Source of the DNA: Craspedostauros australis
Lineage: Eukaryota; Bacillariophyta; Bacillariophyceae; Mastogloiales; Achnanthaceae
DNA: 64,000 nt
Direction: 5' to 3'
NCBI GenBank assembly: GCA_026770025.1
Contig: JAMXDE010000020.1
Coordinates: 744,001-808,000, forward strand
The position numbers and the translations under genes were made by a program. Every line of letters begins with the position of its first letter. Within the stretch, counting starts at the first letter, position 1. The notes under the pieces were generated by a model, which had not been told where the DNA came from, did no database searches, and saw only the letters and a list, made by a program, of their open reading frames with translations. This document shows, piece after piece, positions 22,718 to 32,803 of the stretch.

Positions 22718-23877
22718 GGTGCTGTCTGCTTTCTGTTACTTCACTTCGCTTCACTTGGTTTGGATTGGTTTGATGTTTCCCTGCGCTCTTGAAAATGCTT
22801 GTGTGAAGACTTGGATGGCTGTGTCAAACAACAGCGGAGCTCTGTTTCTCTTCTTTTTTTTTTTTTTGACAAACCGGGTTCTGTTGCAGTTATGATCAGT
22901 AGGTACTCTCGGCACAGACAGAGAGAGAGAGAGAGCAGTGGGTGTCGACTCTGACTGTTGGGTGGTTGAACTGATCGTGGCTGATTGCACTGATTGCATT
23001 GCGTTCCGAAAGGATGGATGGAGAAGAGGTGAGTTGCATTGAGTTTTGCGGCGCTTCGCTTCGCATCTGTTTCTTGTTTGGTTTGGTGCTGATTTTGGTT
23101 GGGGCGGCGCGTTGATGTTGCAAACTGCTTCGGTTCTTCGTTGACCGTTGAATTTGGTGAGGGGCGAAACACACCTCCAATCATGTTTTTTGTGTCGTTC
23201 ATGAACGCCGGTTTCCAAACTCGGAACTGATTCGCCGGCGCGCTGCCATTCTCGATCTTGATTGGTCAGAGCACAGAAGATAGTACGTTTGCGTCACGTC
23301 TGATTGGGCAGATGGGTCGTTGACGCTGAAGCTTCTTGATTGTTTGCTTCCGATTCCCATGACTACAACGACCACATTGACTTCAATTGTTGTTCCACAG
23401 TTCTCATTCTTGTTTTGCGGATCCACGATTGCGACACATCATGTTGTTCTCTGATTGTGCAGCGTTCTATTTGGTGCACACAAACTCACAAATCCGCCGG
23501 TCTGGTCGCATCCGCCGTTTGTGGCTGCACTGTGGGTCGCACTTCGCACCAGCCACACTTCCGCCTGGCCTGTTGCCTGTATTGCTCGATGAGGGAATGG
23601 ACCACATCTCGCCACTTCTCTTCTCATTCGTACTGTCGAGTTCACAAGAAAGTAGTCATCCTCTCATCGCCATCGCCATCACCATCACCATCACCATCAC
23701 CATCACCACCGCCGCTGTGATCCAAGAACACAAGGTCGATCTGCGACAGCGGTGTCCCGAGCGGGAGCAGCATCGACGCTGCCAACGTCGTCTCCGTTGC
23801 CTATAGTCGATACTCGCACGGCGGTTCGTGTTGCTTGCAGGGTACCTGATGGTGCCAGCAAGCCGATTGTCGGAACC
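22718..23877. other. Intergenic, divergent promoter region
   Basis: Lies between the leftward lipase gene and the rightward ankyrin-like gene. It holds a long T run at about 22853-22867, a GA tract at about 22920-22935 and a CATCAC repeat at about 23674-23706. The ankyrin-like frame is open back to 23656 but without an ATG, so an untranslated leader or a short upstream exon may end here (possible acceptor TTGCTTGCAG at 23831-23840). Confidence 0.5.
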
Positions 23878-24978
23878 ATGCTACCGGCGGGATTATCGGG
23901 TCTATGGCATTGCATTCTGAATGGCTCCCACCAAGGGGCCAGCGAGCGTATCAGAAAGCATCCGCATGAAGCACGCCTGGCGTTTCCAGAATGCGGCATT
24001 CTCCCGCTGCATGCCGTTCTCATCGATCGCACCGCATCACCGCAGTTGATCCACGAAGTTATGCAAGCCTACCCGCAAGCTGCCAGCGTCGCCGATCCAG
24101 CGGGCCAGCAGGTGCCCATCGCTCTCGCCATCTTCATGTGTCAACCGATCGAGGTGTTCATGGAAATCCTGGATACTGCCCCGGAGACAGCAGCTTGGGT
24201 ATCTCCAACTGGGGACAACCTCCTGGACTGCATCTTGAGTGAGGCCACGCCGGAGGAATTGCGGGCATTGGACTCCGCAGCTCCCGAAGCAACAAGCACC
24301 GAGCTGTCGCGCAAGATACATCGTATCCTGTTCGAGATGGCACGAATCCACGAACTTAACACAACCGATCTCGTGGGTACCGGCACGGATGCTGGAGATG
24401 CCACCAAACCAACGGGAGCCCCTTGCCAGCACTCCGACACAGTCTTGTACGTGCATGCGGCATGCTGCTTTGGGCCATTGCACTGTCCAGTCCACGTTCT
24501 TGATCATGTCCTTCGGCAGCATCCCGAGCAAGCCAATCGGGTCGATCGCCACGGGAGACATGCGCTGCACATCGCGGTTCTTCAACCCAACTGCTTGCCA
24601 GGGCCAAGGGACTTGACAAACGATGAAGCAAACTGTCGCGAGCGTGCATTCATGACCCGTTTGTTGCAGGCGAACAGTCTTGCGGCGGAGGTACCAATAC
24701 GTACTCCAGAAATCGGCGCTGACGAACGGTCCCCACTCGTTGAGGCAATCAAAAACGGCCAGGTGTGGGAAGGTGGGATCAAGGTACTGTCCGATGCTTC
24801 TCCGGATGCCAAGCTGCTGGTTGATCCTGCGACAGGCCTCCTGCCATTTCAGCTGGCTGCTCTCCCCAGTGAAAGCGCAAGGCCCAACATATCCACAATC
24901 TTCTCTCTGCTGATTGAGCAACCACATGAGATCCTGAACGAAGCGCAAAGTCACGCTGTTGCATCGCAAGGAGAATAG
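23878..24978 (+). CDS. Ankyrin-like repeat protein (366 aa from the first ATG)
   Basis: The protein shows degenerate ankyrin-type units: LPLHAVLIDRTASPQLIHEVMQ, then YPQAASVADPAGQQVPIALA, and HPEQANRVDRHGRHALHIAV. The pattern (hydrophobic helix, YPQAA or HPEQA, D-x-x-G-x-x-x-L-H) is common in diatom ankyrin-like proteins. No signal peptide or membrane segment is seen. The start at 23878 (ACCATGCTACC context) is the first in-frame ATG. The frame is open upstream and looks protein-like for about 40 more codons, so the true start may be in an upstream exon. Such proteins usually act by protein-protein contact; no partner can be inferred. Confidence 0.65.
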   Translation: MLPAGLSGLWHCILNGSHQGASERIRKHPHEARLAFPECGILPLHAVLIDRTASPQLIHEVMQAYPQAASVADPAGQQVPIALAIFMCQPIEVFMEILDTAPETAAWVSPTGDNLLDCILSEATPEELRALDSAAPEATSTELSRKIHRILFEMARIHELNTTDLVGTGTDAGDATKPTGAPCQHSDTVLYVHAACCFGPLHCPVHVLDHVLRQHPEQANRVDRHGRHALHIAVLQPNCLPGPRDLTNDEANCRERAFMTRLLQANSLAAEVPIRTPEIGADERSPLVEAIKNGQVWEGGIKVLSDASPDAKLLVDPATGLLPFQLAALPSESARPNISTIFSLLIEQPHEILNEAQSHAVASQGE

Positions 24979-25255
24979 CACGTGCGATGGTAGAAAGCAT
25001 CTCGCTCTATCATTCTGTCTCTCTGGAACGAACGAACTGCCATCGTCATCATCACTTTCGCTCGGTGATGCACGAGATGATTTGAAAAAGAATGCAACAA
25101 ATAGCAGAGCACACTAGCAGACACTTACTCGAATCATGGTGGGACGATGTCGTACTTAAATCATGAGGAGTAATACCAGAGTCGTCGACCACTTGTGAGA
25201 GTTCTGGTAGGCCTCTGGTCGTACCCAACTTGCTCCTCTTTGCAATCAGTGTTTG

Positions 25256-26469
25256 TCACTTGGACTCATTATTGATGCCGTCTAACGTCTGTTTTGTGAA
25301 GTGCGCCGTTGCATGGCTGCATTTGCAATCGAACAGTGGCTCCGTGCTGTCGGCAATCGCGGCCGCTGGTGATTCAAGGATGGACTCAGAGTCGGACGTT
25401 GTCGTTGATGGTTCTGGCAGCGACTGATTCGAATTGTCGCCAACGCGTTGCATGAGCTGATCCAGATCTTGCGGTTCGTCAATGTCGTGCATGAGCTTAC
25501 CTAGCGCAACCTGAATCCCTTGGTCCGTGAGCGCTTTGATCTGGCACAGCGCAGTCAGCGGATGAGACCAAAGCACCCGCTCGAATGTCAGCACCGTATC
25601 AGCTTGACTCGGCACGCTCAGCATCCCGTATCCACCATCCGACGCCGGGCACAATATCGCTTTCCTTGGAGTCGCTTCGTCGCCACCGTGACTCTGGCCC
25701 AACGCACGTGCTATGTCGTCCAAAGGAAGTTCGGGCGCATCCATACCCAAGAAGACGACGCTGCCGTCTGGATCGATGAGGTCCCGCACCCTTCTGAGAG
25801 CATCACTGAGAATGGCGCTCAATGCGGACGATTGCAAAACTGTGGAATGCATGGGTAGCAGCGTCCAGGATGCATCCGCATTCTGTTGCCTCTCTTCACC
25901 CGTCGACAGGACTGCCAGGTTGATGCTGGCCATGATGCCCTTCATGATCGCCAGACCATCGTCATTGCCAGGCGCATACAGCAGCACCTTTGTGTAACTG
26001 TTGATGGCAGTCTGGTGTTTCGTTTGAGTGTGAAGAGTATGCGAAATTGGGCGTAGAATTGGGTGCGGACACGAAACAATGAGGCACGGCATTTGGTTTG
26101 AGCGATCGTCGGAATGTGGCGAGGGTGTGGTGGGCTTGCCGAGCACATTCAATGTCCGTACGTGTGGCCATCAGAGCTCTACAAAGTGGCGCGGATTGGA
26201 ACGAGATGCGCGCAGCATACATACTCGTACTGTTCCAAACGAAATAAAATGACATGGCATGGCATGAAATAACACGCCATGACGAAACGACCGTAACTCA
26301 CACACTTCTCCAGGGACGTGAGAACATCGCAAAGCATGGACCTGGCCAGCGCAGCTGAACCTTCCTTGCCGTATCTGGCAGCCAGCCGAGTCTTGCTCTT
26401 TCCTGGTATGGGACACTTGGCGACAACCACGATGGCCCCGTCCCGTTGCGCTGCGGAAGTCGACCCCAT
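25256..26469 (-). CDS. DUF2064-type glycosyltransferase-like protein (307 aa)
   Basis: Two exons, 26469-26302 and 26011-25256, are joined by a 290-nt GT-AG intron (donor GTGAGT, phase 0). The product matches the DUF2064 / TIGR04282 family of GT-A-like transferases: N-terminal IVVVAKCPIPGKSKTRLA (residues about 13-30, the nucleotide-binding loop), VVFLGMDAPELP (family GxDxPxLP motif, metal or nucleotide binding), and CPASDGGYGMLSVP (family DGGY motif). The last 60 or so residues, rich in Ser/Thr and acidic residues, extend beyond the usual family length. The reaction is not established in the family; a sugar-nucleotide transfer is assumed. It is divergent from ADAT2 with about 420 bp between starts. 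Confidence 0.8.
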
Positions 26470-26892
26470 TATTCTTCAATTCCTTCTTCACCTACTTCGT
26501 TCCTTGCTTGCTCGCTTTCGAAATGTTCTGCTTGTGCTTGTATTCCTGATCATGTCATCATCAAACATGCACAGGAGCGACGTCGTGGTGTGGTGTGTGT
26601 TGGCGCCATCGCCATCGTCGTTTGTGCACAAAGATGACAGCGAAAGATACCATCCGCTCACGTATCTTCGCTATTTTCCGAGAGACCATTAACGACCAAA
26701 ACTGTCCTGGATCGCTTCACCATCTTGTTCGACAACGACAGCGCAAACGAAACGTGGGTGGTGCCGACCCCACCAACCCAACACATCAACAACGGTCAAC
26801 TCATCTCGCCACAATGTGCCACCGCTTCATTTCTAATCCTCGTTCCTCCATTCGACAAGATCATCGCAACTAAAGTATCCAAGCACGTCACC
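26470..26892. promoter_or_regulatory. Divergent promoter region, glycosyltransferase/ADAT2
   Basis: This spacer separates two oppositely transcribed genes and must carry both promoters. An in-frame ATG at 26725 could extend ADAT2 by 56 residues, but that extension has no recognisable content. No specific element is identified. Confidence 0.45.
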
Positions 26893-27801
26893 ATGGATCT
26901 TGCGAACGACAACGGCATCAACAAACGCAAGAACGTTGGTGAAACCAGCGACGATGATGGCGATGATGAATTTTACATGAAGCAAGCACTGACAGTGGCA
27001 GAAGCGGCCTTGCGGGTTGGCGAAGTGCCGGTGGGTTGCGTGATCGTCCTTCACGACCATCCCGCATTTCCTCGACTGCTAAATGCGGATGGCGATGTGC
27101 GGAATAACTCCGTCGTCATATCGCACGGTGCCAACCAAGTCAACGCAACCCGGGACGCCACCCGCCACGCGGAAGTTGTGGCCATCGATCGCATATTGAC
27201 AAAAGGTGCATCCACGGATGAACTGCGACTTCCCCTGTCGGTCGGAACCAAGACGTCGCCTGGCAATTCTGCGACGTACCCCGATGCAGTTCGCAAGGAG
27301 CGCGAGGCACAATGGGAGGATCGATGGGTTAACGTGCCCGACGACCCGACGCATTGGAAGAACACGTACGGCTGGAGGAGCTCGCAGCATGATTTCACGG
27401 TGGATGTGTTCCGACAATGCACCCTCTACGTCACCTGCGAACCATGCATCATGTGCGCTGCCGCATTGGCGACGGTTGGGATCCAACGCGTCGTCTTTGG
27501 TTGTCGCAATGATCGCTTTGGTGGTTGCGGATCGTTGCTTCATCTTCATGAACGGGAACGCAAAGGATCCTCTCAATCCGCATCAATACCTCGTGATGGA
27601 AGAGACAATCAAGGCAACGGCACTTGTACTCGTGTTCGTCTTCCCAGTCCCCACAACTGCGACAACTGCGGCGACGGATACCAAATCACAAGCGGTGTGT
27701 TAGAAAAGGAGGCAATCACGCTTCTGCGTTCGTTCTACGACCGAGAGAACTTCCATGCACCTGATGACAAGCGGCGGAAGAAGGACGGCAAGATTAAATA
27801 G
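26893..27801 (+). CDS. ADAT2: tRNA-specific adenosine deaminase catalytic subunit, ADAT2/Tad2 type (302 aa)
   Basis: This is a zinc-dependent cytidine/deoxycytidylate-type deaminase expected to convert adenosine-34 to inosine in the tRNA wobble position, as a heterodimer with ADAT3. Visible motifs are EVPVGCVIV, the catalytic HAEVVAID (His92 zinc ligand, Glu94 proton shuttle), CEPCIMCAAAL (zinc ligands Cys185 and Cys188) and VVFGCRNDRFGGCGSLL, which is typical of Tad2. The start is the ATG in CACCATGG at 26893. Between HAE and PCxxC there is an unusually long insert, about 65 residues beyond typical ADAT2. A second spacer carries CxxC (CDNCGDGYQI) before the C-terminal helix. A bacterial-type TadA is less likely because of these features. 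Confidence 0.9.
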   Translation: MDLANDNGINKRKNVGETSDDDGDDEFYMKQALTVAEAALRVGEVPVGCVIVLHDHPAFPRLLNADGDVRNNSVVISHGANQVNATRDATRHAEVVAIDRILTKGASTDELRLPLSVGTKTSPGNSATYPDAVRKEREAQWEDRWVNVPDDPTHWKNTYGWRSSQHDFTVDVFRQCTLYVTCEPCIMCAAALATVGIQRVVFGCRNDRFGGCGSLLHLHERERKGSSQSASIPRDGRDNQGNGTCTRVRLPSPHNCDNCGDGYQITSGVLEKEAITLLRSFYDRENFHAPDDKRRKKDGKIK

Positions 27802-28106
27802 AGTATAGTCGAATTGTACGTAGTCTCGTACCGTGCGCTGTTGGTGCAAGTATAATGGAGGGGACTCGCGTGCTCTCCCCCAAGAGAGATAAAGAGAAAT
27901 TTGCGGAGGAGAGATAGAGAATCACCGCATGTGACACAAGTTCTCAATGGAACGAACGTGTGGGAGTTTTGCGACAAGACAAGATACGATGCCGCCATTG
28001 CAGCCCGCTCTTGTTCTATCGCAACCAGTCCCAGAGCATTGTTCCATTTCACTCTGTTGAAGCCATCATTTGTTTTGCCAGCGTACTCGTAGGACAACAT
28101 CCAAAC
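27802..28106. other. Short convergent intergenic region
   Basis: 3' flanks of ADAT2 (rightward) and SLX9 (leftward). No gene or repeat is seen apart from a purine-rich stretch around 27880-27920. Confidence 0.5.
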
Positions 28107-28826
28107 CTATGCCTTGCTCCTGCCCGCCTTGAATTTCTTTCGCTTCTTCCTCCGACCTTGCAGCTGCTCCTTCTTGAGCTGTGTGCGTTCTTCTTTCTGC
28201 TTGGCGTCTTCCCGGTTGCGCGTCTCCGTCTGTTGCTGCAATCGCTTGGCCTGATCCGCGAAGGTATTCTGCAGATGCTGTTGCAATGTCGCGAATGGAT
28301 CGGACTGAAAGGCAGGATGCTGCGAGACCAGATTGAAATGATTGATCTCCTTCGCAGCGAGGTATCGCTTTCCTTTGTTTGATTTGACGATTTGAGACTG
28401 CGTTTGTTGCTGTTGTTTTGCGCTTTCTTTACCGCCTTTCGCGACCGTCCCCACTAGGGCCTCACGGATGGCGTCCAATCCATCGATCCTTTTGCTCTGT
28501 TCCTCATCCTTCTTCAGCTTCAATGTGGACAGTATCAGCCTTTCCTTCTGCAGGAACCGCTCGCGTTTGGCAAGCCGTTTGCGCTGCCCTCTGCTCAATT
28601 CCTGAGTCTTTGGCACATCCGGCTCATCCGATGGCTTGCCATCTCCTTTGCGCTTGGTATGGTCAGCACCCGTGGACGACGACGATGGCGTCAACGGAGA
28701 ATTGGGCGTGTTTGCTGCCTGTGAATGCAAGGTGCTGCCATGCTCTTTGGCAGCAACCAGCGGTTCGGATGCTGCCACGCGCCTTGCAACTCGCCGGAGC
28801 TTTGATGCCTTTTGCACCTTCGGCAT
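28107..28826 (-). CDS. SLX9: Ribosome biogenesis protein SLX9/FAM207A-like (239 aa)
   Basis: A small, basic, Lys/Gln-rich protein with the layout of the SLX9 family (nucleolar, needed for 18S rRNA maturation and 40S export). The conserved SLX9-like segments are LSRGQRKRLAKRERFLQKE (about 80-98) and SNKGKRYLAAKEINHFNLVSQHPAFQSDPF (about 148-177). The family pattern is a basic helix followed by a late block of the form E-x-x-x-F-x-x-V-x-x-H-P-A-F. The C-terminus is a basic tail (GRRKKRKKFKAGRSK) that looks like a nucleolar signal. The start at 28826 (MPKVQKASKLRR) is preferred over an in-frame ATG 57 nt upstream, because the protein then begins with the basic segment expected. Single exon. Confidence 0.8.
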   Translation of the reverse strand: MPKVQKASKLRRVARRVAASEPLVAAKEHGSTLHSQAANTPNSPLTPSSSSTGADHTKRKGDGKPSDEPDVPKTQELSRGQRKRLAKRERFLQKERLILSTLKLKKDEEQSKRIDGLDAIREALVGTVAKGGKESAKQQQQTQSQIVKSNKGKRYLAAKEINHFNLVSQHPAFQSDPFATLQQHLQNTFADQAKRLQQQTETRNREDAKQKEERTQLKKEQLQGRRKKRKKFKAGRSKA

Positions 28827-29832
28827 GTTGGCAGAGACTAATCGCAATATTGGTAGCGTGTTGTTGTACGAGTATGTCTCCAAGATATTGGATCAGGAGA
28901 TCGGAGGGCTTTGGCAATTCAAAAGGGGATGGTGTTGACCTGATGCCCACACAAGTTATTCGAAAGAGATCACAAGAAGTCACAAGAGAGATGGTGGGAT
29001 GATGGCTACCCAAGCTCGAAACTTGTCCAAGAAGTAGAGCAGAGAACCTGGATCCAAAGCTGAGTTCCCTTGACACAGTATTGATGGGCATCAATAATCA
29101 CCGCTGTGGACCTCGCGCCAGCTGCGGAGGTCTTTCCTGTCGTCATCTCCATTTTCTCAAGAAGAAGAGAGTTGTCGTCATCGCTGCTCGCGTTGCTCAC
29201 GTTGCCCAAAAGAAGATTGTTCCACTTGGCTCAGGTCTGTCGCCCGAATGATGTTTGTTGTGCGTGGTGGGAGGAAAAGATACCGATCGGTGTTGCGTGA
29301 GCCTGTTTGGTTGGTTGATGTTCGACTTCGCATTGTGCGGGTGACATGCAGACGACAAAACCAACAGAACGGAAGGCTTTTTCTCTCGCATTCCAACCCA
29401 ATCGTGTCTCTGTTGTGTTGGAGAACGTCCATGCGGCGTCCGGCAATGTCCCTTGTGTCCATCAAAAATTGTCCAAAGACACCACGAATCTTTGCGCTGG
29501 AAGCAGCGAGGCTACGTGGCTGCTTCGCACCACAGTGCGAAAATCAGCGCTGTGTGGTGCGAGAGCACTCTCTCTGTCGTGCTTCCTGTCGCGTCGTTTG
29601 GGTTTTTGTGGTGTTGTGTGGCGTTTGACCGTGACAGAAAGACAGAAAACCACGCGCAACAACACGTAACAACACGGAACAACACGTAACAACGCGACAA
29701 CGCACAACGCACCACCGCAAACCGAAAGAGAGATCCAAAACGGAGGCAGCAGATCTGGTCGTGTTACGTCGTTGCCATAAAAACGCAAAGTCTGCACAAT
29801 CAACCAAACAACAGAACTTGTCATCATCCAAA
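28827..29832. promoter_or_regulatory. Divergent upstream region, SLX9/EF-1alpha
   Basis: One kilobase that must include the strong EF-1alpha promoter. Just before the EF-1alpha ATG, 29655-29720 carries an AC-rich series of ACAACACGTA/ACAACACGGA repeats, probably in the untranslated leader. No gene is supported here. Confidence 0.5.
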
Positions 29833-31640
29833 ATGGGAAAGGAAAAGGTCCACATCTCTCTGGTCGTCATCGGCCACGTCGACGCCGGTAAGTCGATTTG
29901 GAAGCCCAAAGCAACGCGGCGATGATGCCCTGCGAGTCGCAACAATCTTCGGCAGCGTATCTGTTGAGAACACAGATGCCTTCGACGAGCCCGACGCGTG
30001 ATCCGCCCGATTTTGCATTTGCATTCGGCCAAGCCCACACAGGAGAACGCATTGGCCATGACATGCGACGCATCATGCGCTTGTGGCAATCGCACCAGCG
30101 CCGATGCAGCCACTGCAAGGCATCGCATGCAAAAAGTCTCGGCAGCAATCGAACGATCTTTGATCTCACCTCCATACTTCGCTTCACTTCATTCCATCAC
30201 CTTCGACGCGCCCAACGCTGCCTCGGACTTTCGTTGTTGATGACACAAACAATAATTGAATATCGTGTTACCCGTGCCGCGCAATTGAATATCGCGTTAC
30301 CCTTGCCGCGTCATGTCACGTGATGCTATCAACCAAACACTGCAACCGCAATCGCATCTGCAACCACAGGAAAGTCCACCACCACTGGTCACTTGATCTA
30401 CAAGTGCGGAGGTATTGACAAGCGTACCATCGAGAAGTTCGAGAAGGAAGCCGCCGAGCTCGGAAAGGGATCCTTCAAGTATGCCTGGGTCCTTGACAAC
30501 CTCAAGGCCGAGCGCGAGCGTGGTATCACCATCGATATCGCCCTCTGGAAGTTCGAGTCTCCAAAGTACTCCTTCACCGTCATCGACGCCCCAGGACACC
30601 GTGATTTCATCAAGAACATGATCACCGGTACCTCCCAGGCCGATGTCGCCGTCCTCGTCATTGACTCCTCCCAGGGAGGATTCGAGGCCGGTATCTCCAA
30701 GGACGGACAGACCCGCGAGCACGCTCTCCTCGCCTACACCCTCGGAGTGAAGCAGATGATCGTCGCCATGAACAAGATGGACGACAAGACCGTCAAGTAC
30801 GCCGAGTCCCGTTACAAGGAGATCAAGTCCGAGGTCTTCACCTACCTCAAGAAGGTCGGCTACAAGCCAATGAAGATCCCGTTCGTCCCAATCTCCGGAT
30901 GGGAGGGTGACAACATGATCGACAAGTCCACCAACATGCCTTGGTACAAGGGCCCATACCTCCTCGAGGCCCTCGACAACGTCAACCCACCAAAGCGCCC
31001 AACCGACAAGGCCCTCCGTCTCCCACTCCAGGATGTGTACAAGATCGGTGGTATCGGAACCGTTCCAGTCGGACGTGTTGAGACCGGTATCATCAAGCCA
31101 GGTATCCACGCCATGTTCGCCCCAGCCGGCATCGTGGCCGAAATCAAGTCCGTCGAGATGCACCACGAGTCCCTTCCACAGGCCGTCCCAGGTGACAACG
31201 TCGGATTCAACGTGAAGAACGTCGCCGTCAAGGACCTCCGACGTGGATTCGTCGCCTCCGACTCCAAGTCAAGCCCAGCCGCTGGTGCCTCTAGCTTCGA
31301 GGCTCAGGTCATCGTCATGAACCACCCAGGACAGATCTCCAACGGATACTCCCCAGTCTTGGATTGCCACACCGCCCACGTCGCCTGCAAGTTCAAGCAC
31401 ATCAAGGAGAAGATGGACCGTCGTTCCGGAAAGGTCCTTGAGGCCGATCCAAAGTTCGTCAAGACCGGAGATGCCTGCATCGTCGAGCTCGAGCCAACCA
31501 AGCCACTTTGCGTCGAGACCTTCACCGACTTCCCACCGCTCGGCCGCTTCGCCGTCCGTGACATGCGTCAAACCGTCGCTGTCGGTGTGATCAAGAAGGT
31601 CACCAAGGGTGAGCTCACCGCAAAGAAGGGCAAGAAATGA
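29833..31640 (+). CDS. EEF1A: Translation elongation factor 1-alpha (441 aa)
   Basis: GTPase that delivers aminoacyl-tRNA to the cytosolic ribosome. Exon 1 is 29833-29887 ([19 protein letters not shown]) and exon 2 is 30370-31640. The 482-nt intron (donor GTAAGT, acceptor CCACAG, phase 1) splits the P-loop GHVDAG^KST. All G motifs are present: [17 protein letters not shown] (G3), NKMD (G4). The EF-1alpha hallmarks [20 protein letters not shown] and [15 protein letters not shown] are visible, and the C-terminus ends in a basic [11 protein letters not shown]. Codon use is extreme (Pro almost always CCA, Lys AAG, Asp GAC), as in very highly expressed genes. Both splice junctions restore the family sequence exactly. 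Confidence 0.97.
30254..30311 (+). repeat. 29-bp direct repeat in the EF-1alpha intron
   Basis: Two adjacent 29-bp copies (30254-30282 and 30283-30311) start AATTGAATATCG and end TGCCGCG plus one base. They differ at only three positions, lie near the 3' end of the first intron, and contain near-palindromic GC-rich cores. A recent tandem duplication; any enhancer role is speculative. Confidence 0.75.
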
Positions 31641-32803
31641 ATCATTGACAATGAGAAGACAACAGCCAAGCAGCAGATGACTGAACCGCGCTGCGTGGCG
31701 ATGGAGGTTCCCAGATACAGCAACACCATAACAATCGGGCCAAGTGGGTTCTGGTTGGATGTTGTGCGCAAGGGAACACGAAGAATACAACGGCCCTTTG
31801 TTTTGTAAGGGGTACCGTGATGAGTCCAATGATCTCGTTCAAACAACAACTAAGAGCATAGGGAGGCTGTGCCAACAACCAAATAACTTCTGTCAATTGT
31901 GCTCTATCGTGCATGTATGCACTTGTGTATTGGATTTGCTGTGTCTGTAAATCGAGTGCTCGAACGTTTGGCGCAACCGTAGTGGACATCGTTGGTGTTG
32001 CTGGTGAAACATCCTGCGCCTTGACTCAACTCAAACGATGGATACCTAACAATCAACCGTATCTTCGGAATACTCTCCGATCGGCAACGATGACACGTTT
32101 GCTGTCCTATCAGATGCCAGGCGCCTCCAGAGCTGGTACCAGTGCTGGTGTTGGTGCTCCACGGTTTGGGTTGGCTGTCCACCGTGCCTCTGAAGGGCGA
32201 GAGCCTCATTCGTTGGGATAGGGGTTCGCAATCGCGTTCCATCTTTATCTTTGGCGGAGGGTATCTTTGCACGAGCGCGAGCTCTGGGGGCTCTGCGCCA
32301 TAACCCAGTCGCCACTGCGCCGTCGCAGGAGCACAGAAGACAACACCGTGGGGTTACGAGCCATACAACCTGGAGGTGCATGAAATTCATCGGAAGATTC
32401 GTCGAGTCGGATCATTGCGTCACACATTTTGCCACGTGCCACAAACCAGAAGGAAGGAACGAGAGGAACGGTCATGTCCACATCCCTCCAGAGCCACACA
32501 AAGCGGTCGTGCCCAAATGACCGTCATTGCTTTGGGCATCAAAGAAGGGAGATGGGGGATGTTGTCCTTGACATGCATTCGCCAAAGTGTGCAGCCGTCA
32601 AATATCCGCAATCGTCTCGACCTACTTTTGGCATGCGTCGATGTGGCTGGTAGCTGGTCACTCCGCCAGATATAGTACATGCTCGTTGAGACGTGTGGTG
32701 TGGTGGTCATCTGTTATGATTTTGTAATAGAATTGTTTACTTCGTTACTCTATGTCTGGTCTGATCTGGTATGTTGTGGTGTGATGTGGTATGTGTGCTG
32801 TAG
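31641..32803. other. Convergent intergenic region
   Basis: 3' flanks of EF-1alpha and of the CCT-domain gene. Several short open frames occur on both strands, but none shows family motifs or a coding pattern. No repeat was noticed. Confidence 0.5.

Noticed and set aside
21377-22792. 471-codon plus-strand frame over lipase paralogue 2
   Set aside because: Antisense shadow; acidic and valine-rich composition results from the GC-rich coding strand.
30297-31166. Long minus-strand open frame over EF-1alpha
   Set aside because: It mirrors the highly biased codons of EF-1alpha (third positions rarely allow antisense stops). It has no motifs.
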